This document shows, piece by piece, positions 25,877 through 34,721 of a DNA stretch of 64,000 bases. The notes under the pieces are model-generated. The model saw only the letters and a program-made list of their open reading frames with translations, was not told where the DNA came from and did not search any database. A program made the translations under genes and the position numbers. The stretch is from a virus, in the IMG/VR virus record IMGVR_UViG_3300035670_012130, positions 1 through 64,000 of that record. One strand, 5' to 3'. The number at the start of each line of letters is the position of its first letter. The stretch's first letter is position 1.

Positions 25877-27190
25877 ATGACTAAAGAAGAATTACTAAAA
25901 TTAGTTGAAAATTATATTATAAGTGAACCAAGCAAAAAATGGAGACCTGGCAAAGATCATGTTCATTACGCTGGTCCTTATTTTGATCACACTGAAATTG
26001 TTAGATCAGTCTCTACATTATTGGATGGCTGGTTAGTATTGGGTGCTGAAGCTTACAAAGCTGAAAAGAAATTAGCGTCATTATTTGGCAAAAATCATGC
26101 GTTATTGACTAACTCAGGTAGTAGCAGCAACCTTCTCATGATGTCTGCACTTAAGTCAAAAAGATACCTCAATTTACCTGAAGGTACAAAGGTTTTGACA
26201 CCTATTGCTGGATTTCCTACAACTATTAATCCTATTTTTCAATGTGGATTCAAGCCTGTTTTTGTAGATATTACTTTAGATGGCTTGAATTTAAATTTAG
26301 ATGATGTTGAAGCTACATTACAAGCAGATCCAGAAATCAAAATTATTACATTTGCTCATGTTTTAGGAAATCCACCTGACATGTACAGATTATTAGATAT
26401 TATTGATCACTATGGTTTAATTTTATTAGAAGATTGTTGTGATGCTTTGGGTTCAACTTTTGACGGTAATCCTTTGGGCAGTTTTGGAACAATGGCTTCT
26501 TGTTCATTTTACCCAGCTCATCATATTACTTGTGGAGAAGGCGGACTGGTTGTTTGTAATGATGATAATTTAGAAAGAGTAATTCGTTCTATTCGTGATT
26601 GGGGACGTGGCTGTTTCTGCATTGGTAAGCAAAATATCACTGAGTGTGGTGCTTGTAATAAAAGATTTTCTGAATGGCTGCCTAGTATCCCGGGAGAAGT
26701 TTTTGATCACAAGTATGTCTATGAAGAAATTGGATACAACTTAAAGCCAATTGAAGTTCAAGCTAGTATGTTATTAGCTCAAATTGATAAACTCGGTGAA
26801 ATTAAAAAACTACGACAGAGAAATCATAGACTATTAACTGAAGTATTTGCAAAGTACGAAGAATATTTTGTTCTTCCAGTAGCTCAAAAAAACTCAGATG
26901 TAAACTGGTTTGCTTTTCCGATTACGGTTAAAGATAATGCGCCTTTTAAGAGAAGTGATCTTTGTCAATATTTTGAATCACATAAAATTCAAACTAGACC
27001 ATACTTTGCTGGCAATATTTTAATGCAACCAGCTTATAGTCATTTAGTAGGAGATATGGATCTTAGTGATTTCCCAGTAGCTAAAAAAATTACTACAGAC
27101 ACATTTTTCTTGGGCACTTCACCAGTAATAACTGAAGAGCAGATTGCATACATTGGTGAAGTTTTAGATAGCTTTATGAACAAAGATTAG
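25877..27190 (+). CDS. rfbH: CDP-4-keto-6-deoxyglucose 3-dehydrase (E1, RfbH/DdhC type)
   Basis: This 437-residue protein has a DegT/AspC-fold sequence with the RfbH hallmarks. The Schiff-base lysine of sugar aminotransferases is replaced by histidine in YPAHHITCGEGG (H215/H216), so PMP is used without a lysine. The cysteine set C246, C248, C257 and C260 followed by NKRF matches the [2Fe-2S] ligands of E1. Further conserved pieces are DHKYVYEEIGYNLK and PVFVDI. E1 with its reductase removes the C3 hydroxyl of CDP-4-keto-6-deoxyglucose, giving 3,6-dideoxy sugars. No CDP-glucose synthase (RfbF), 4,6-dehydratase (RfbG) or E3 reductase is seen in the window, so substrate or partners may come from the host or from outside. 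Confidence 0.85.
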   Translation: MTKEELLKLVENYIISEPSKKWRPGKDHVHYAGPYFDHTEIVRSVSTLLDGWLVLGAEAYKAEKKLASLFGKNHALLTNSGSSSNLLMMSALKSKRYLNLPEGTKVLTPIAGFPTTINPIFQCGFKPVFVDITLDGLNLNLDDVEATLQADPEIKIITFAHVLGNPPDMYRLLDIIDHYGLILLEDCCDALGSTFDGNPLGSFGTMASCSFYPAHHITCGEGGLVVCNDDNLERVIRSIRDWGRGCFCIGKQNITECGACNKRFSEWLPSIPGEVFDHKYVYEEIGYNLKPIEVQASMLLAQIDKLGEIKKLRQRNHRLLTEVFAKYEEYFVLPVAQKNSDVNWFAFPITVKDNAPFKRSDLCQYFESHKIQTRPYFAGNILMQPAYSHLVGDMDLSDFPVAKKITTDTFFLGTSPVITEEQIAYIGEVLDSFMNKD

Positions 27191-27208
27191 TGTTAAAGAA
27201 CTAATAGA

Positions 27209-27215
27209 GTATAAG
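27209..27215 (+). promoter_or_regulatory. GTATAAG element before the ThDP gene
   Basis: GTATAAG ends 7 bases before ATG 27223; no ribosome site. A weaker member of the leaderless class. Confidence 0.4.
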
Positions 27216-27222
27216 AATTAGT

Positions 27223-29010
27223 ATGTCTATAGAGAATAATTATATAGTTTCAGATCACATCGCAGAGTGGTTGGAAAATCACGAAATATCTGTGGTATTT
27301 GGAATTATTGGATCTGCTAATTCTTATATTTTTGATTCAATAATAAGAAGAGGATACACTAAAATTATATATATGCATCACGAACAAGCTGTTGCTATGG
27401 CTGCTGGTGCATACTATCGTACAAGTGGAAAGATTTCAGTTGCTATTGTTACTGCTGGTGGTGGCGCCTCTAATGCTATCACTGGAGTATTGAGTAATTG
27501 GGCTGATTCAATACCTTGTATCGTTATGTCTGGACAAGAATCTACAAAATATATTGAACAACATGAACACCTAAGAATGTATGGTACTCAGGGTTTTGAT
27601 GTAGTAAATATGGTTCAAAAAATCACCAAATTTGCCCAGATAGTAGATAAGCCAAGCGAGATTATTCTTTCTCTTGATAAAGCATATAAAATAGCTTTAT
27701 CTGGTAGGCAGGGTCCAGTTTGGCTTGATCTGCCTATGGATGTGCAATCTACAAAAATAAACAAATCAGAATTATTACCCAGTGAAACAGAATATTCTGA
27801 AGATTCAGACATTGACCTGAACTATCTTATTGAATTGATGAACGTATCTGAAAAACCCGTAATTTTAGCTGGACATGGGATTCGATTATCAAAGTCAATA
27901 AATGAATTCAACTGTCTGGTTTCTAAGTTTCAAATTCCTATATTGCATTCTTGGTCAGCAATTGATGTCATTTCAAGTGATAATCCTCTTAATTTTGGGT
28001 GCCCGGGGATTTATGGGCAGAGAGTTGCTAATTTTATAATTCAAAATTGTGATTTATTAATTGTAATTGGAAGCCGTCTAGCATTACCTCAAACAAGTTA
28101 TAACATTGATAATTTTGCTCCTAATGCTAAAATTGTTATGATCAATAATGACGAAAATGAATTAAATAAACATTCTCGCTATGAAATTAAAATAAATTCT
28201 GATTGCAAAAAATTTATTGAATCTTTGATGCTTTATTCGCCTGATTCTTATAAACCTGAGTGGGTAGACAAATGCAATTTTTATAAGCAAGAATTCCCTT
28301 TGATTGAAGATTGCCATTTGAAAGACAATGAAAATTTTGACAATTCATATGTGTTTATTAATCAAATATCTCAGATTTTGGATGATGATCATATTATTGT
28401 CATAGGTCAAGGAACGCCTTTACCTTGTGCTCATCAAGCTCTTTTTCACAAAAGTAATCAAACAATATTTGCATCTAATGGATTAGGAGAAATGGGCAAT
28501 GGACTTCCTTCTGCTATTGGCGCTGCAATAGCTTCTCCTGAAAAGAAAATAATTCTTTTTGACGGTGATGGGAGCTCTATGATGAATTTACAAGAAATGC
28601 AAACTTTGATAGGGTACAACATTCCATTAAAAATTGTCATTTTTAATAATGATGGATATTTGTTTATCAAGCATACACAGAAGATGTTATTTGAAGGAAG
28701 ATACACTGGAGTTGATGCTGAAACTGGAGTATCTCTTCCTAAATTTTCTAAAATTGCTAATGCATTCGGAATTGAATATTTCAGCAGTGTTGACAATAAT
28801 GTTCAAGAATTTCTAAATTTTGAAAGATGCGCAATATACGAAATCTTCATGAACCCAGAACAAGATTTAGTTCCAAAAGTTAAAGGTATAATGACAGAGA
28901 GTGGATTTTTATCACCACCAATCGAAGATATGTCGCCACTATTACCTTTAGAAACTATACAAAAATGCATGACAAAGGTTAATAAAATTTCTTATGAGAT
29001 AAGATCATGA
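27223..29010 (+). CDS. Acetolactate synthase-like ThDP enzyme (possible YerE-type sugar acetyl transfer)
   Basis: This encodes 595 residues with the full PYR-central-PP layout. Catalytic Glu54 is in MHHEQAVAMAAGAYYR. TAGGGASNAITGV follows. The PP-domain ThDP motif GDGSS...NNDGY begins near residue 447. Such enzymes decarboxylate pyruvate and transfer a two-carbon unit. Next to an rfbH-type dehydrase, the known parallel is YerE of Yersinia, which adds acetyl to CDP-3,6-dideoxy-4-keto-glucose to form yersiniose. That role is inferred from neighbourhood. It ends with ATGA overlapping the aldolase gene, so it is in an operon with the next four genes. A split homologue lies at 41703-43458. Confidence 0.75.
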   Translation: MSIENNYIVSDHIAEWLENHEISVVFGIIGSANSYIFDSIIRRGYTKIIYMHHEQAVAMAAGAYYRTSGKISVAIVTAGGGASNAITGVLSNWADSIPCIVMSGQESTKYIEQHEHLRMYGTQGFDVVNMVQKITKFAQIVDKPSEIILSLDKAYKIALSGRQGPVWLDLPMDVQSTKINKSELLPSETEYSEDSDIDLNYLIELMNVSEKPVILAGHGIRLSKSINEFNCLVSKFQIPILHSWSAIDVISSDNPLNFGCPGIYGQRVANFIIQNCDLLIVIGSRLALPQTSYNIDNFAPNAKIVMINNDENELNKHSRYEIKINSDCKKFIESLMLYSPDSYKPEWVDKCNFYKQEFPLIEDCHLKDNENFDNSYVFINQISQILDDDHIIVIGQGTPLPCAHQALFHKSNQTIFASNGLGEMGNGLPSAIGAAIASPEKKIILFDGDGSSMMNLQEMQTLIGYNIPLKIVIFNNDGYLFIKHTQKMLFEGRYTGVDAETGVSLPKFSKIANAFGIEYFSSVDNNVQEFLNFERCAIYEIFMNPEQDLVPKVKGIMTESGFLSPPIEDMSPLLPLETIQKCMTKVNKISYEIRS

Positions 29011-29690
29011 ACTTAACTTTGCAAACCATTCCTTCACCTGTTATATCAGAAATACTTTCAGATTCAAAACTTGATGGTATCGTTTTAGATACCGAGCATG
29101 GATGTTTCAATAATGAAACACTCTATAGTTGTATTCAAGTTATAACTCTATCAAATAAAAAATGCTTTGTTAGATTGACAGATTTCAATAAACAATTAAT
29201 TAGGATGTGCCTTGATGCTGGAGTTGATGGATTAATTTTTTCAACAATAGAAGATGAAAGCATAGCTTATAAGATTATCTATTATTGTAATTTTCCATCA
29301 AAATATGGCCAAAGAGGTTGCGGATTAGTTAGAGATAATAAATGGGGAAAATTACCTTTAGATCAAAAAAAACCAATTATTATTGCTCAAATTGAAACAA
29401 GTCAGGCCGTAGAAAATCTTGATAGCTTATTGAATGTACCCTTCGATTATTTCATAATTGGTCCATATGATTTATCATCTTCATTGGGTAAAGCTGGTGA
29501 TTTTGAATTCAAAACTTTCAAGAATTATATCGATATTATTTATAATAAAATTTCTCTTGATAAGTTAGGTTTATTTCTCCCTACTTTTGAGAATATGCAG
29601 ACATTATCTTTAGAAAAAAGACCAAAGTTGCTTATTTGGGGGATGGATACAAATTTTATCATTGACAGTATTGAAAGGATAAAAATATGA
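29007..29690 (+). CDS. HpcH/HpaI-family aldolase
   Basis: This encodes 227 residues. Family marks: GIVLDTEHG (about 24-32), CFVRL, DAGVDGLIFSTIE (metal/phosphate region), QIETSQAVENLD (metal-binding Glu) and IGPYDLSSSLG. These class II aldolases make or cleave 2-keto-3-deoxy acids with pyruvate as donor. ATGA overlaps on both sides place it between the ThDP enzyme and a second aldolase homologue. In this setting it may lengthen or trim a sugar skeleton with pyruvate; the true substrate is unknown. Confidence 0.75.
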   Translation: MNLTLQTIPSPVISEILSDSKLDGIVLDTEHGCFNNETLYSCIQVITLSNKKCFVRLTDFNKQLIRMCLDAGVDGLIFSTIEDESIAYKIIYYCNFPSKYGQRGCGLVRDNKWGKLPLDQKKPIIIAQIETSQAVENLDSLLNVPFDYFIIGPYDLSSSLGKAGDFEFKTFKNYIDIIYNKISLDKLGLFLPTFENMQTLSLEKRPKLLIWGMDTNFIIDSIERIKI

Positions 29691-30430
29691 ATGATTTGTT
29701 AGATAAACTTCGAGAAATTTCTAATCTTTACGGAGTTATTGGTATCAAGCAATCTTTTGAAGATGAAGGTGCATTACTAGAAGATGTTATTTCTGTCAGG
29801 CGAATTACTGAACTTTGTAATCTTTTATCTTTTGTGAAAGTGGGAGGTTGTGAAGCTAATACAGATATATACAACTGCCTCAAAATAGGTATAAATGGAA
29901 TTATTGCGCCTATGGTTGAAACACCTTTTGCAGTATCGAAATTTATGGATTGTTATGATAAAAAAGCACAATATTTTGTTGTTATAGAATCAAAAACTGC
30001 TTATGAAAACATTGATGACATTTTATCTATAGCTCATAATAAGTTGACAGGAATCATAGTAGGAAGATCAGACTTATCCAAATCATACAACTTGAATAAA
30101 AGTGAAGCTGACAGTGATTTTATACTTTCAATTACAGAAAATATTTTTGTAAAAGCAAAAAAGTATAATCTTTTGACTACATTAGGTGGTAATGTTTCTG
30201 TAAAAAGTTCAAAATTTATTGAAAAAATGTATCACCTTAATTTATTAAACAGAGTTGAAACTCGTAATGTTGTTATAGATTTAAACAACAATAATGTTAA
30301 TAAAATTGATTCAGTTATTCAAGAAGCAATAAACTTTGAAATTTTGCTTTTGAGAAATAAACTTCAAAATAGTTCTGCATTGATTGAAGACTATAAACGA
30401 AGAATTGATTTATTGAGCTCTAGAAAATAA
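29687..30430 (+). CDS. Second HpcH/HpaI-like aldolase homologue
   Basis: This encodes 247 residues. It retains the TIM-barrel pattern of the family: KVGGCEANTDI, GINGIIAPMVETPFAVSKF, VVIESKTAYENIDDI (metal-binding Glu) and GIIVGRSDLSKS. It differs strongly from the preceding gene, and the usual early D-x-E-H motif is not obvious, so it may have another activity or be a partner subunit. The C-terminal 40 residues form a probable coiled coil. It overlaps neighbours by ATGA and TAATG. Confidence 0.65.
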   Translation: MNDLLDKLREISNLYGVIGIKQSFEDEGALLEDVISVRRITELCNLLSFVKVGGCEANTDIYNCLKIGINGIIAPMVETPFAVSKFMDCYDKKAQYFVVIESKTAYENIDDILSIAHNKLTGIIVGRSDLSKSYNLNKSEADSDFILSITENIFVKAKKYNLLTTLGGNVSVKSSKFIEKMYHLNLLNRVETRNVVIDLNNNNVNKIDSVIQEAINFEILLLRNKLQNSSALIEDYKRRIDLLSSRK

Positions 30431-31602
30431 TGAATAGATTTGAGAATTTAAAAAAAATTATTCAAGGCCAAAATTGTTTTAAGATGATTTGTGGTGCTGG
30501 AAACGAAGATACAAAACAGGTCAAAAAACTTGCTTTTGTTTATACTTTAGCTGGTACAAAAATTTTAGATGTTTCAGCAAATGTAGATGTAGTTAAAGCT
30601 GCAGTAGAAGGAATTAATTTAGCTTTTGATTATAGCTCGATTTTAGGAATTACCTTAGACACTAAACCTTATATTATGGTGAGTATTGGTATGCCAGGAG
30701 ATCATCATGTAAGAAAATCTTATATTGATCCTTACAAATGTATAGGATGTACTTTGTGTATTCCTGTTTGTCCAACTGATGCTATACCAAAGAATTTTGT
30801 CAAAGAATTAGATGTTTTCAAGCAATTAAATGGTTCTTTTGACGAACCTGATAGCTCTAAAGAAATTGTAATCAAAGATTTGTGTATTGGTTGTGGTAAA
30901 TGCAGCAATATTTGTCCCAAAGATGACATTATTTCATATAGACATAGCTTTAGAGAACTTTCTATTTTATTACCTCAATGTATGGAAGCAGGAGCAGAAC
31001 TTTTTGAGCTTCATGCTGCTGTAGGTGAAGATGATATTACTCTTCAAGAATGGAAGTTGATTTCTGAGATAAACAAAGAAAACTATAACTCAATGTGTTT
31101 AGACAGATTGAATCTTGGAAATTTAAAACTTGAACATAGAATTGACGAAGCTAGAAAAATTTCTGGCGACAAAATCATGGTACAAGCAGATGGCTATCCA
31201 ATGAGTGGTGGAGAAGATGACTATAACACTACTTTGCAAGCTGTTTCTTGTGCAGATGTTATAAACAAAAAATTCAACATGAAATTGAATAAGAAAAGAG
31301 AGATTGATATTTTAGGTAAAGAAAAAATCTCTGCTAAAAAAATCTACAAGTCTGCATCTGATCAATCAGTAATTCCAATCTTAATTTCTGGCGGGACAAA
31401 CTCATATTCTAAAGAATTAGCAAATTTATCAGGAGTAAGAATAAACGGTGTATCCATTGGTACATATGCTAGAGATCTTGTTGAAAAGTTTATTATAGAA
31501 GAGAATTTTTGGGATGATCATGATTTAATCAAATCCGCTTATTTAGCTGCTAGTGAATTAGTGATTAAGAGTAATAGGGTTTATGATGAAGAAAAAAGAT
31601 AG
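30430..31602 (+). CDS. LdpA-like protein with two [4Fe-4S] ferredoxin motifs
   Basis: This encodes 390 residues. The N-terminal segment MICGAGNEDTKQVKKLAFVY with LAGTKILDVSA closely follows the LdpA pattern. Two ferredoxin clusters follow: C104/C107/C110 with C114-P, and C152/C155/C158 with C162-P. The C-terminal half reads as a barrel-like domain (LFELHAAVGEDD, IMVQADGYPMSGGEDDY, PILISGGTN). LdpA is best known as a redox-sensing Fe-S protein affecting the cyanobacterial clock, and relatives occur elsewhere. In this operon it could donate electrons, for example to the Fe-S dehydrase RfbH in place of an E3 reductase; this is inference. Confidence 0.7.
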   Translation: MNRFENLKKIIQGQNCFKMICGAGNEDTKQVKKLAFVYTLAGTKILDVSANVDVVKAAVEGINLAFDYSSILGITLDTKPYIMVSIGMPGDHHVRKSYIDPYKCIGCTLCIPVCPTDAIPKNFVKELDVFKQLNGSFDEPDSSKEIVIKDLCIGCGKCSNICPKDDIISYRHSFRELSILLPQCMEAGAELFELHAAVGEDDITLQEWKLISEINKENYNSMCLDRLNLGNLKLEHRIDEARKISGDKIMVQADGYPMSGGEDDYNTTLQAVSCADVINKKFNMKLNKKREIDILGKEKISAKKIYKSASDQSVIPILISGGTNSYSKELANLSGVRINGVSIGTYARDLVEKFIIEENFWDDHDLIKSAYLAASELVIKSNRVYDEEKR

Positions 31603-31966
31603 TTATGTTATTGCTGTAGATTTTGATGGAACTCTCTGTGAATACGCTTTTCCTAAAATTGGAGAGCAAAAGCAACATCACAAAGAACTTTTGAATTTAT
31701 TAATTGCAATGAGACAAAAAGGTCATAAACTAATTCTTTGGACTTGTCGTGGTGATAATGACGAATATCCTTGTTTAACAGAAGCCATCATGTGGTGTAA
31801 AAATCAAGGACTCGAGTTTGATGCAATAAATGAAAATATTATTGGAACTAAAAAACTTTCTGGTCCTAGTCCAAAAGTTGTAGCTGATTTTTATTTAGAC
31901 GACAAAGCATTAGTTTTTAATGATGAAAGTTTTATAAACACAATAAAATTTATTGAATCTATATAA
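31583..31966 (+). CDS. HAD-like hydrolase (BT0820-like)
   Basis: This encodes 127 residues overlapping the end of the preceding gene by 20 bases. The motif DFDGTLCEY (about 12-20) gives the nucleophile Asp and acid Asp. ILWTCRGD supplies the second motif, and ADFYLDDKA the acidic motif. Small HADs of this type are sugar-phosphate or nucleotide phosphatases and occur in phages and carbohydrate clusters. It is the last gene of the first island block and probably removes a phosphate from an intermediate, substrate unknown. Confidence 0.75.
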   Translation: MMKKKDSYVIAVDFDGTLCEYAFPKIGEQKQHHKELLNLLIAMRQKGHKLILWTCRGDNDEYPCLTEAIMWCKNQGLEFDAINENIIGTKKLSGPSPKVVADFYLDDKALVFNDESFINTIKFIESI

Positions 31967-31992
31967 AAAAGATGCCATTTGGCCTCTTTTTT
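31965..31992. terminator. Bidirectional terminator between convergent blocks
   Basis: AAAAAAGATGCCA (31965-31977) pairs with TGGCCTCTTTTTT (31980-31992) with one mismatch. It has A/T runs on both sides, between the HAD gene and the leftward DUF962 gene. Confidence 0.8.
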
Positions 31993-31994
31993 AT

Positions 31995-32285
31995 TTAAAA
32001 TGGAACTTTACCTCTAAGTATATCCCACAGCATTATCCAATCACTAATTTTTGCTTTCACTGGATCTTTGAATGCAGCTGGTTGATTTTTTTCAAAGAAA
32101 TAATGACCAGACCATGCAAAAGGGTAAACAACAAATGGTGTTAGCAATAAGAACCAATAATATCCAAACTTCAAACAAAAAACAACCCACAAAATAGTCA
32201 TGAATTGTCCTAATACATGTAATCTTCTGCAAATCTTATTTTGATGCAGAGTAAGATACATCTCATAATATTCTTTCATATTCAT
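31995..32285 (-). CDS. DUF962/Mpo1-like small membrane protein
   Basis: This encodes 96 residues from ATG at 32285 (ATGA overlap with the kinase stop); a longer in-frame extension to 32327 lies inside the kinase gene. The pattern LTLHQNKICRRLHVLGQ, two hydrophobic segments (about 25-60), then SGHYFFEKNQPAAF matches DUF962, the yeast Mpo1 family, with the conserved His residues. Mpo1 is an Fe-dependent dioxygenase of 2-hydroxy fatty acids in the ER membrane; bacterial members are little studied. It is odd in a phage and may modify lipid at the membrane, or be a passenger of the transferred carbohydrate operon. Confidence 0.7.
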   Translation of the reverse strand: MNMKEYYEMYLTLHQNKICRRLHVLGQFMTILWVVFCLKFGYYWFLLLTPFVVYPFAWSGHYFFEKNQPAAFKDPVKAKISDWIMLWDILRGKVPF

Positions 32286-33052
32286 ATAGTACAAACTCCT
32301 AATTTTTGAACAACTTTGGTAGCACATTCTTGAGCAAATTTAATTGCTAAGTCAATGTCATTAGTTCTTGAAAATTCACATGTCAATGCAGAGATGAATG
32401 TATCTCCAGCGCCAGACATATCTTTGCAGTTGACTCTTTCAACTGGAAACATTTTACCTTGAAATTCACATCCTTTATCAGAATGAGTTATTATCAACTT
32501 GTTATATAGATTTAAATTATCAATAGTGTGTTTGGTTTTATCGAATTCAACATGGTTTATCTTAATAAAATCACAAGAAGTGCACCATGTTCCTAAAATT
32601 TTCTTAGTATCAAGAAAAACATTTTTATTATGATGACTGATTTCCCAAATATGATCTTCTGACAAAAACCCCTTACAATAATCACTTATTATTATAGAAT
32701 CGTAATGTACTCCATCATAAAAATTGTCAATAATTTCTTCAATAACTTCAAAATTTAATGCAGAGACTTTTTGTTCTTCATCCACTCTTATCAGGAGACT
32801 ATTAGTACGCTCATCTACTAATCTGGTCTTAACAATATTTTCTGGTTGAGTTATAAGAGTTACTTTTGCACCAATAGCTTCAATATTTGCTTTTACATTC
32901 AGTGCCATACCACCATTTAATTTTGTTTCAATAGGATTGAATACTGGAGCTGGACCTTCTGGAGCTAATCTAGGTACATGTCCATATGTAAAAACATCAG
33001 TACAAGAATCTCCTATCACTAGAATGTTGATATGATTATATAATTCTTTCAT
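32282..33052 (-). CDS. PfkB-family sugar kinase (HldE/RfaE N-terminal type)
   Basis: This encodes 256 residues. N-terminal ILVIGDSCTDVFTYG and APVFNP resemble heptose-7-phosphate kinase. NGGMALNVKANIEAIGAKV is the family glycine motif, and MSGAGDTFISAL holds the catalytic Asp and anion hole. HldE1-type kinases phosphorylate D-glycero-manno-heptose 7-phosphate at C1. It is somewhat shorter than HldE1 (about 310) and lacks the fused nucleotidyltransferase, so the sugar substrate is uncertain. It overlaps the RmlC-like gene by 4 bases and DUF962 by ATGA. Confidence 0.75.
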   Translation of the reverse strand: MKELYNHINILVIGDSCTDVFTYGHVPRLAPEGPAPVFNPIETKLNGGMALNVKANIEAIGAKVTLITQPENIVKTRLVDERTNSLLIRVDEEQKVSALNFEVIEEIIDNFYDGVHYDSIIISDYCKGFLSEDHIWEISHHNKNVFLDTKKILGTWCTSCDFIKINHVEFDKTKHTIDNLNLYNKLIITHSDKGCEFQGKMFPVERVNCKDMSGAGDTFISALTCEFSRTNDIDLAIKFAQECATKVVQKLGVCTI

Positions 33053-33558
33053 AATAATAGTGTATTTTTATCTCTTTCAGATAAAATTGGATTATCTGAT
33101 ATCCAATTTATACCTATTTTGGGATCAGACCAATAAACAGATTTTTGATCTTTCACATCAGGATAATCACCATCATAACTCCACTTATAGTGAAAAATAG
33201 CTTTATCACTCAGAACTAAATGGCCATTCAAAAATCCTGGAGGAACAAGTACGCTCAATTTTTCCTTACTATCAGCATCTAAAATAAAATCAGTCCAAGA
33301 TAAATATTCAGAACATTCTTTGTCAAAATTTACAATAACTAATTGAATTTTTCCATATAAACAAGTAATTAATTTCCACGATTTATCAGTATGCAAACCT
33401 CTCAATACATTTTTATTAGAAGTAGCTACCTTGTCATGATTGAAATTCAATGAAGCAGTGTCGCTGTCTTTCCATATGGTAAACAATTCACCACGTTCAT
33501 CAATAAATGAATCTTTGGTAAAAACTGTCACTCCGGAAAGACAATCAACTCTAGCCAT
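33049..33558 (-). CDS. RmlC-like dTDP-sugar 3,5-epimerase
   Basis: This encodes 169 residues of cupin sequence with RmlC marks: FIDERGELFTIW, NVLRGLHTD (H56, the catalytic base position), KLITCLYGKIQLVIVN, VPPGFLNGHLVLSDKA and YWSDPKIGINW...ILSERD. RmlC epimerises C3 and C5 of dTDP-4-keto-6-deoxyglucose; relatives act at one centre. The usual GFAHGF around the second His reads GFLNGH here, so specificity may be altered. It overlaps the ColD-like gene by 8 bases. Confidence 0.8.
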   Translation of the reverse strand: MARVDCLSGVTVFTKDSFIDERGELFTIWKDSDTASLNFNHDKVATSNKNVLRGLHTDKSWKLITCLYGKIQLVIVNFDKECSEYLSWTDFILDADSKEKLSVLVPPGFLNGHLVLSDKAIFHYKWSYDGDYPDVKDQKSVYWSDPKIGINWISDNPILSERDKNTLLL

Positions 33559-34720
33559 TTAATACCTCAAGAAGTTTGGTAATTTTTTCTTTTTCAAGCC
33601 CTGGATAATTGCCTATGTACCAAGAAAAATTATGTAAATGTTCAATATTTGGAAAGTTAGAAAAATCATTATAAATAGACTTGAAAAATGGTTGCCTCAT
33701 TTGATTTCCACCACCAGAAAGTCCACGTCTAAATTCAATTCCATTATTTCTAAGCTTTCTTTCAACTTCATTACGTTTTGTAAAATCAGCGTCTTTCAAG
33801 ATTACAATAAAAGCGTAGTTACAATTTCCTTCAGTATTTAAGGCGATATGATACTTTTCAGGATCTAAATTCGAGATAAATATATCAAAATTTTCTCTTC
33901 TTTCTTGATTTTTATTATCTAGTTTTTTGAGCTGTGAAAGTCCAATTACAGCATTAATTTCTGTGCTTCTAAAATTGTGTGCTGGACGTAAGAAAATAAA
34001 GTCAGGATTTAAATCAGGATTGTCCATTGCTATTGAAATCTTCATGGAATCACTAGTCATTTCTCTAGTCATTCCATGTGATCGTAATGCCCTGCAAATT
34101 TGATAAAACTCCCAATTATTAGTAGAAATCATCCCGCCTTCAATTGTGGACATATGGTGAGCAAAATAAAAACTGAAATTACTTGCGAATCCAAAATTAC
34201 CCACTTTACATCCTTGGAAAGTTGTGCCGTGAGATTCGCATACATCTTCAATTAGTAGAATATTTTTTTGTTCACAGATTTCTAAAAGCTCATCTGTAAG
34301 ACCATTGATACCTAACACATGTGTAAGAAAAATAGCTTTAGTATTTTCAGTAATTGCATCTTTCAACTTATCAATATCAAATGACAAATTGGTAAAATTA
34401 ACGTCAACAAAAACTAATTTATGACCAGCAAATAAGACGGAAGAAATGTCTGAAATCCAAGTTAAAGGTGGAACAATAATTTCACCTTCACCAATTAAAT
34501 GTGATATGGCAAGCATTGTTAATTCATTAGCTGATGCTCCTGAATTTACAAATAAATTATATTTTGTTCCAAGCCATTCGCCCCAAGACTTTTCAAATTC
34601 GGCAACCTTAGGTCCATTTGTCAATTTTGGAATTGCGTCTTGAGACAAAAAATCTATTACAGAATTTATATCTTCTTTGTCAATATTATCATTCATCAAT
34701 GGCAAGAAAAATTTATTCAT
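33551..34720 (-). CDS. ColD-like PLP-dependent 4-keto-6-deoxysugar 3-dehydratase
   Basis: ATG at 34720 gives 389 residues, the length of ColD; a longer start at 34753 overlaps the E1-beta gene. The DegT fold is clear: FVNSGASANELTM, PPLTWISD, LLIEDVCESHGTTF. The lysine position is histidine in FYFAHHMSTIEGG (H188/H189), which in ColD (His188) gives a one-enzyme, Fe-S-free dehydratase that removes the C3 hydroxyl of GDP-4-keto-6-deoxymannose. No cysteine cluster is present, separating it from RfbH. It is preceded by a two-subunit ThDP enzyme and followed by an RmlC-like epimerase, an arrangement suited to further elaboration of the 3-deoxy product. Confidence 0.8.
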   Translation of the reverse strand: MNKFFLPLMNDNIDKEDINSVIDFLSQDAIPKLTNGPKVAEFEKSWGEWLGTKYNLFVNSGASANELTMLAISHLIGEGEIIVPPLTWISDISSVLFAGHKLVFVDVNFTNLSFDIDKLKDAITENTKAIFLTHVLGINGLTDELLEICEQKNILLIEDVCESHGTTFQGCKVGNFGFASNFSFYFAHHMSTIEGGMISTNNWEFYQICRALRSHGMTREMTSDSMKISIAMDNPDLNPDFIFLRPAHNFRSTEINAVIGLSQLKKLDNKNQERRENFDIFISNLDPEKYHIALNTEGNCNYAFIVILKDADFTKRNEVERKLRNNGIEFRRGLSGGGNQMRQPFFKSIYNDFSNFPNIEHLHNFSWYIGNYPGLEKEKITKLLEVLNG

Positions 34721-34721
34721 T

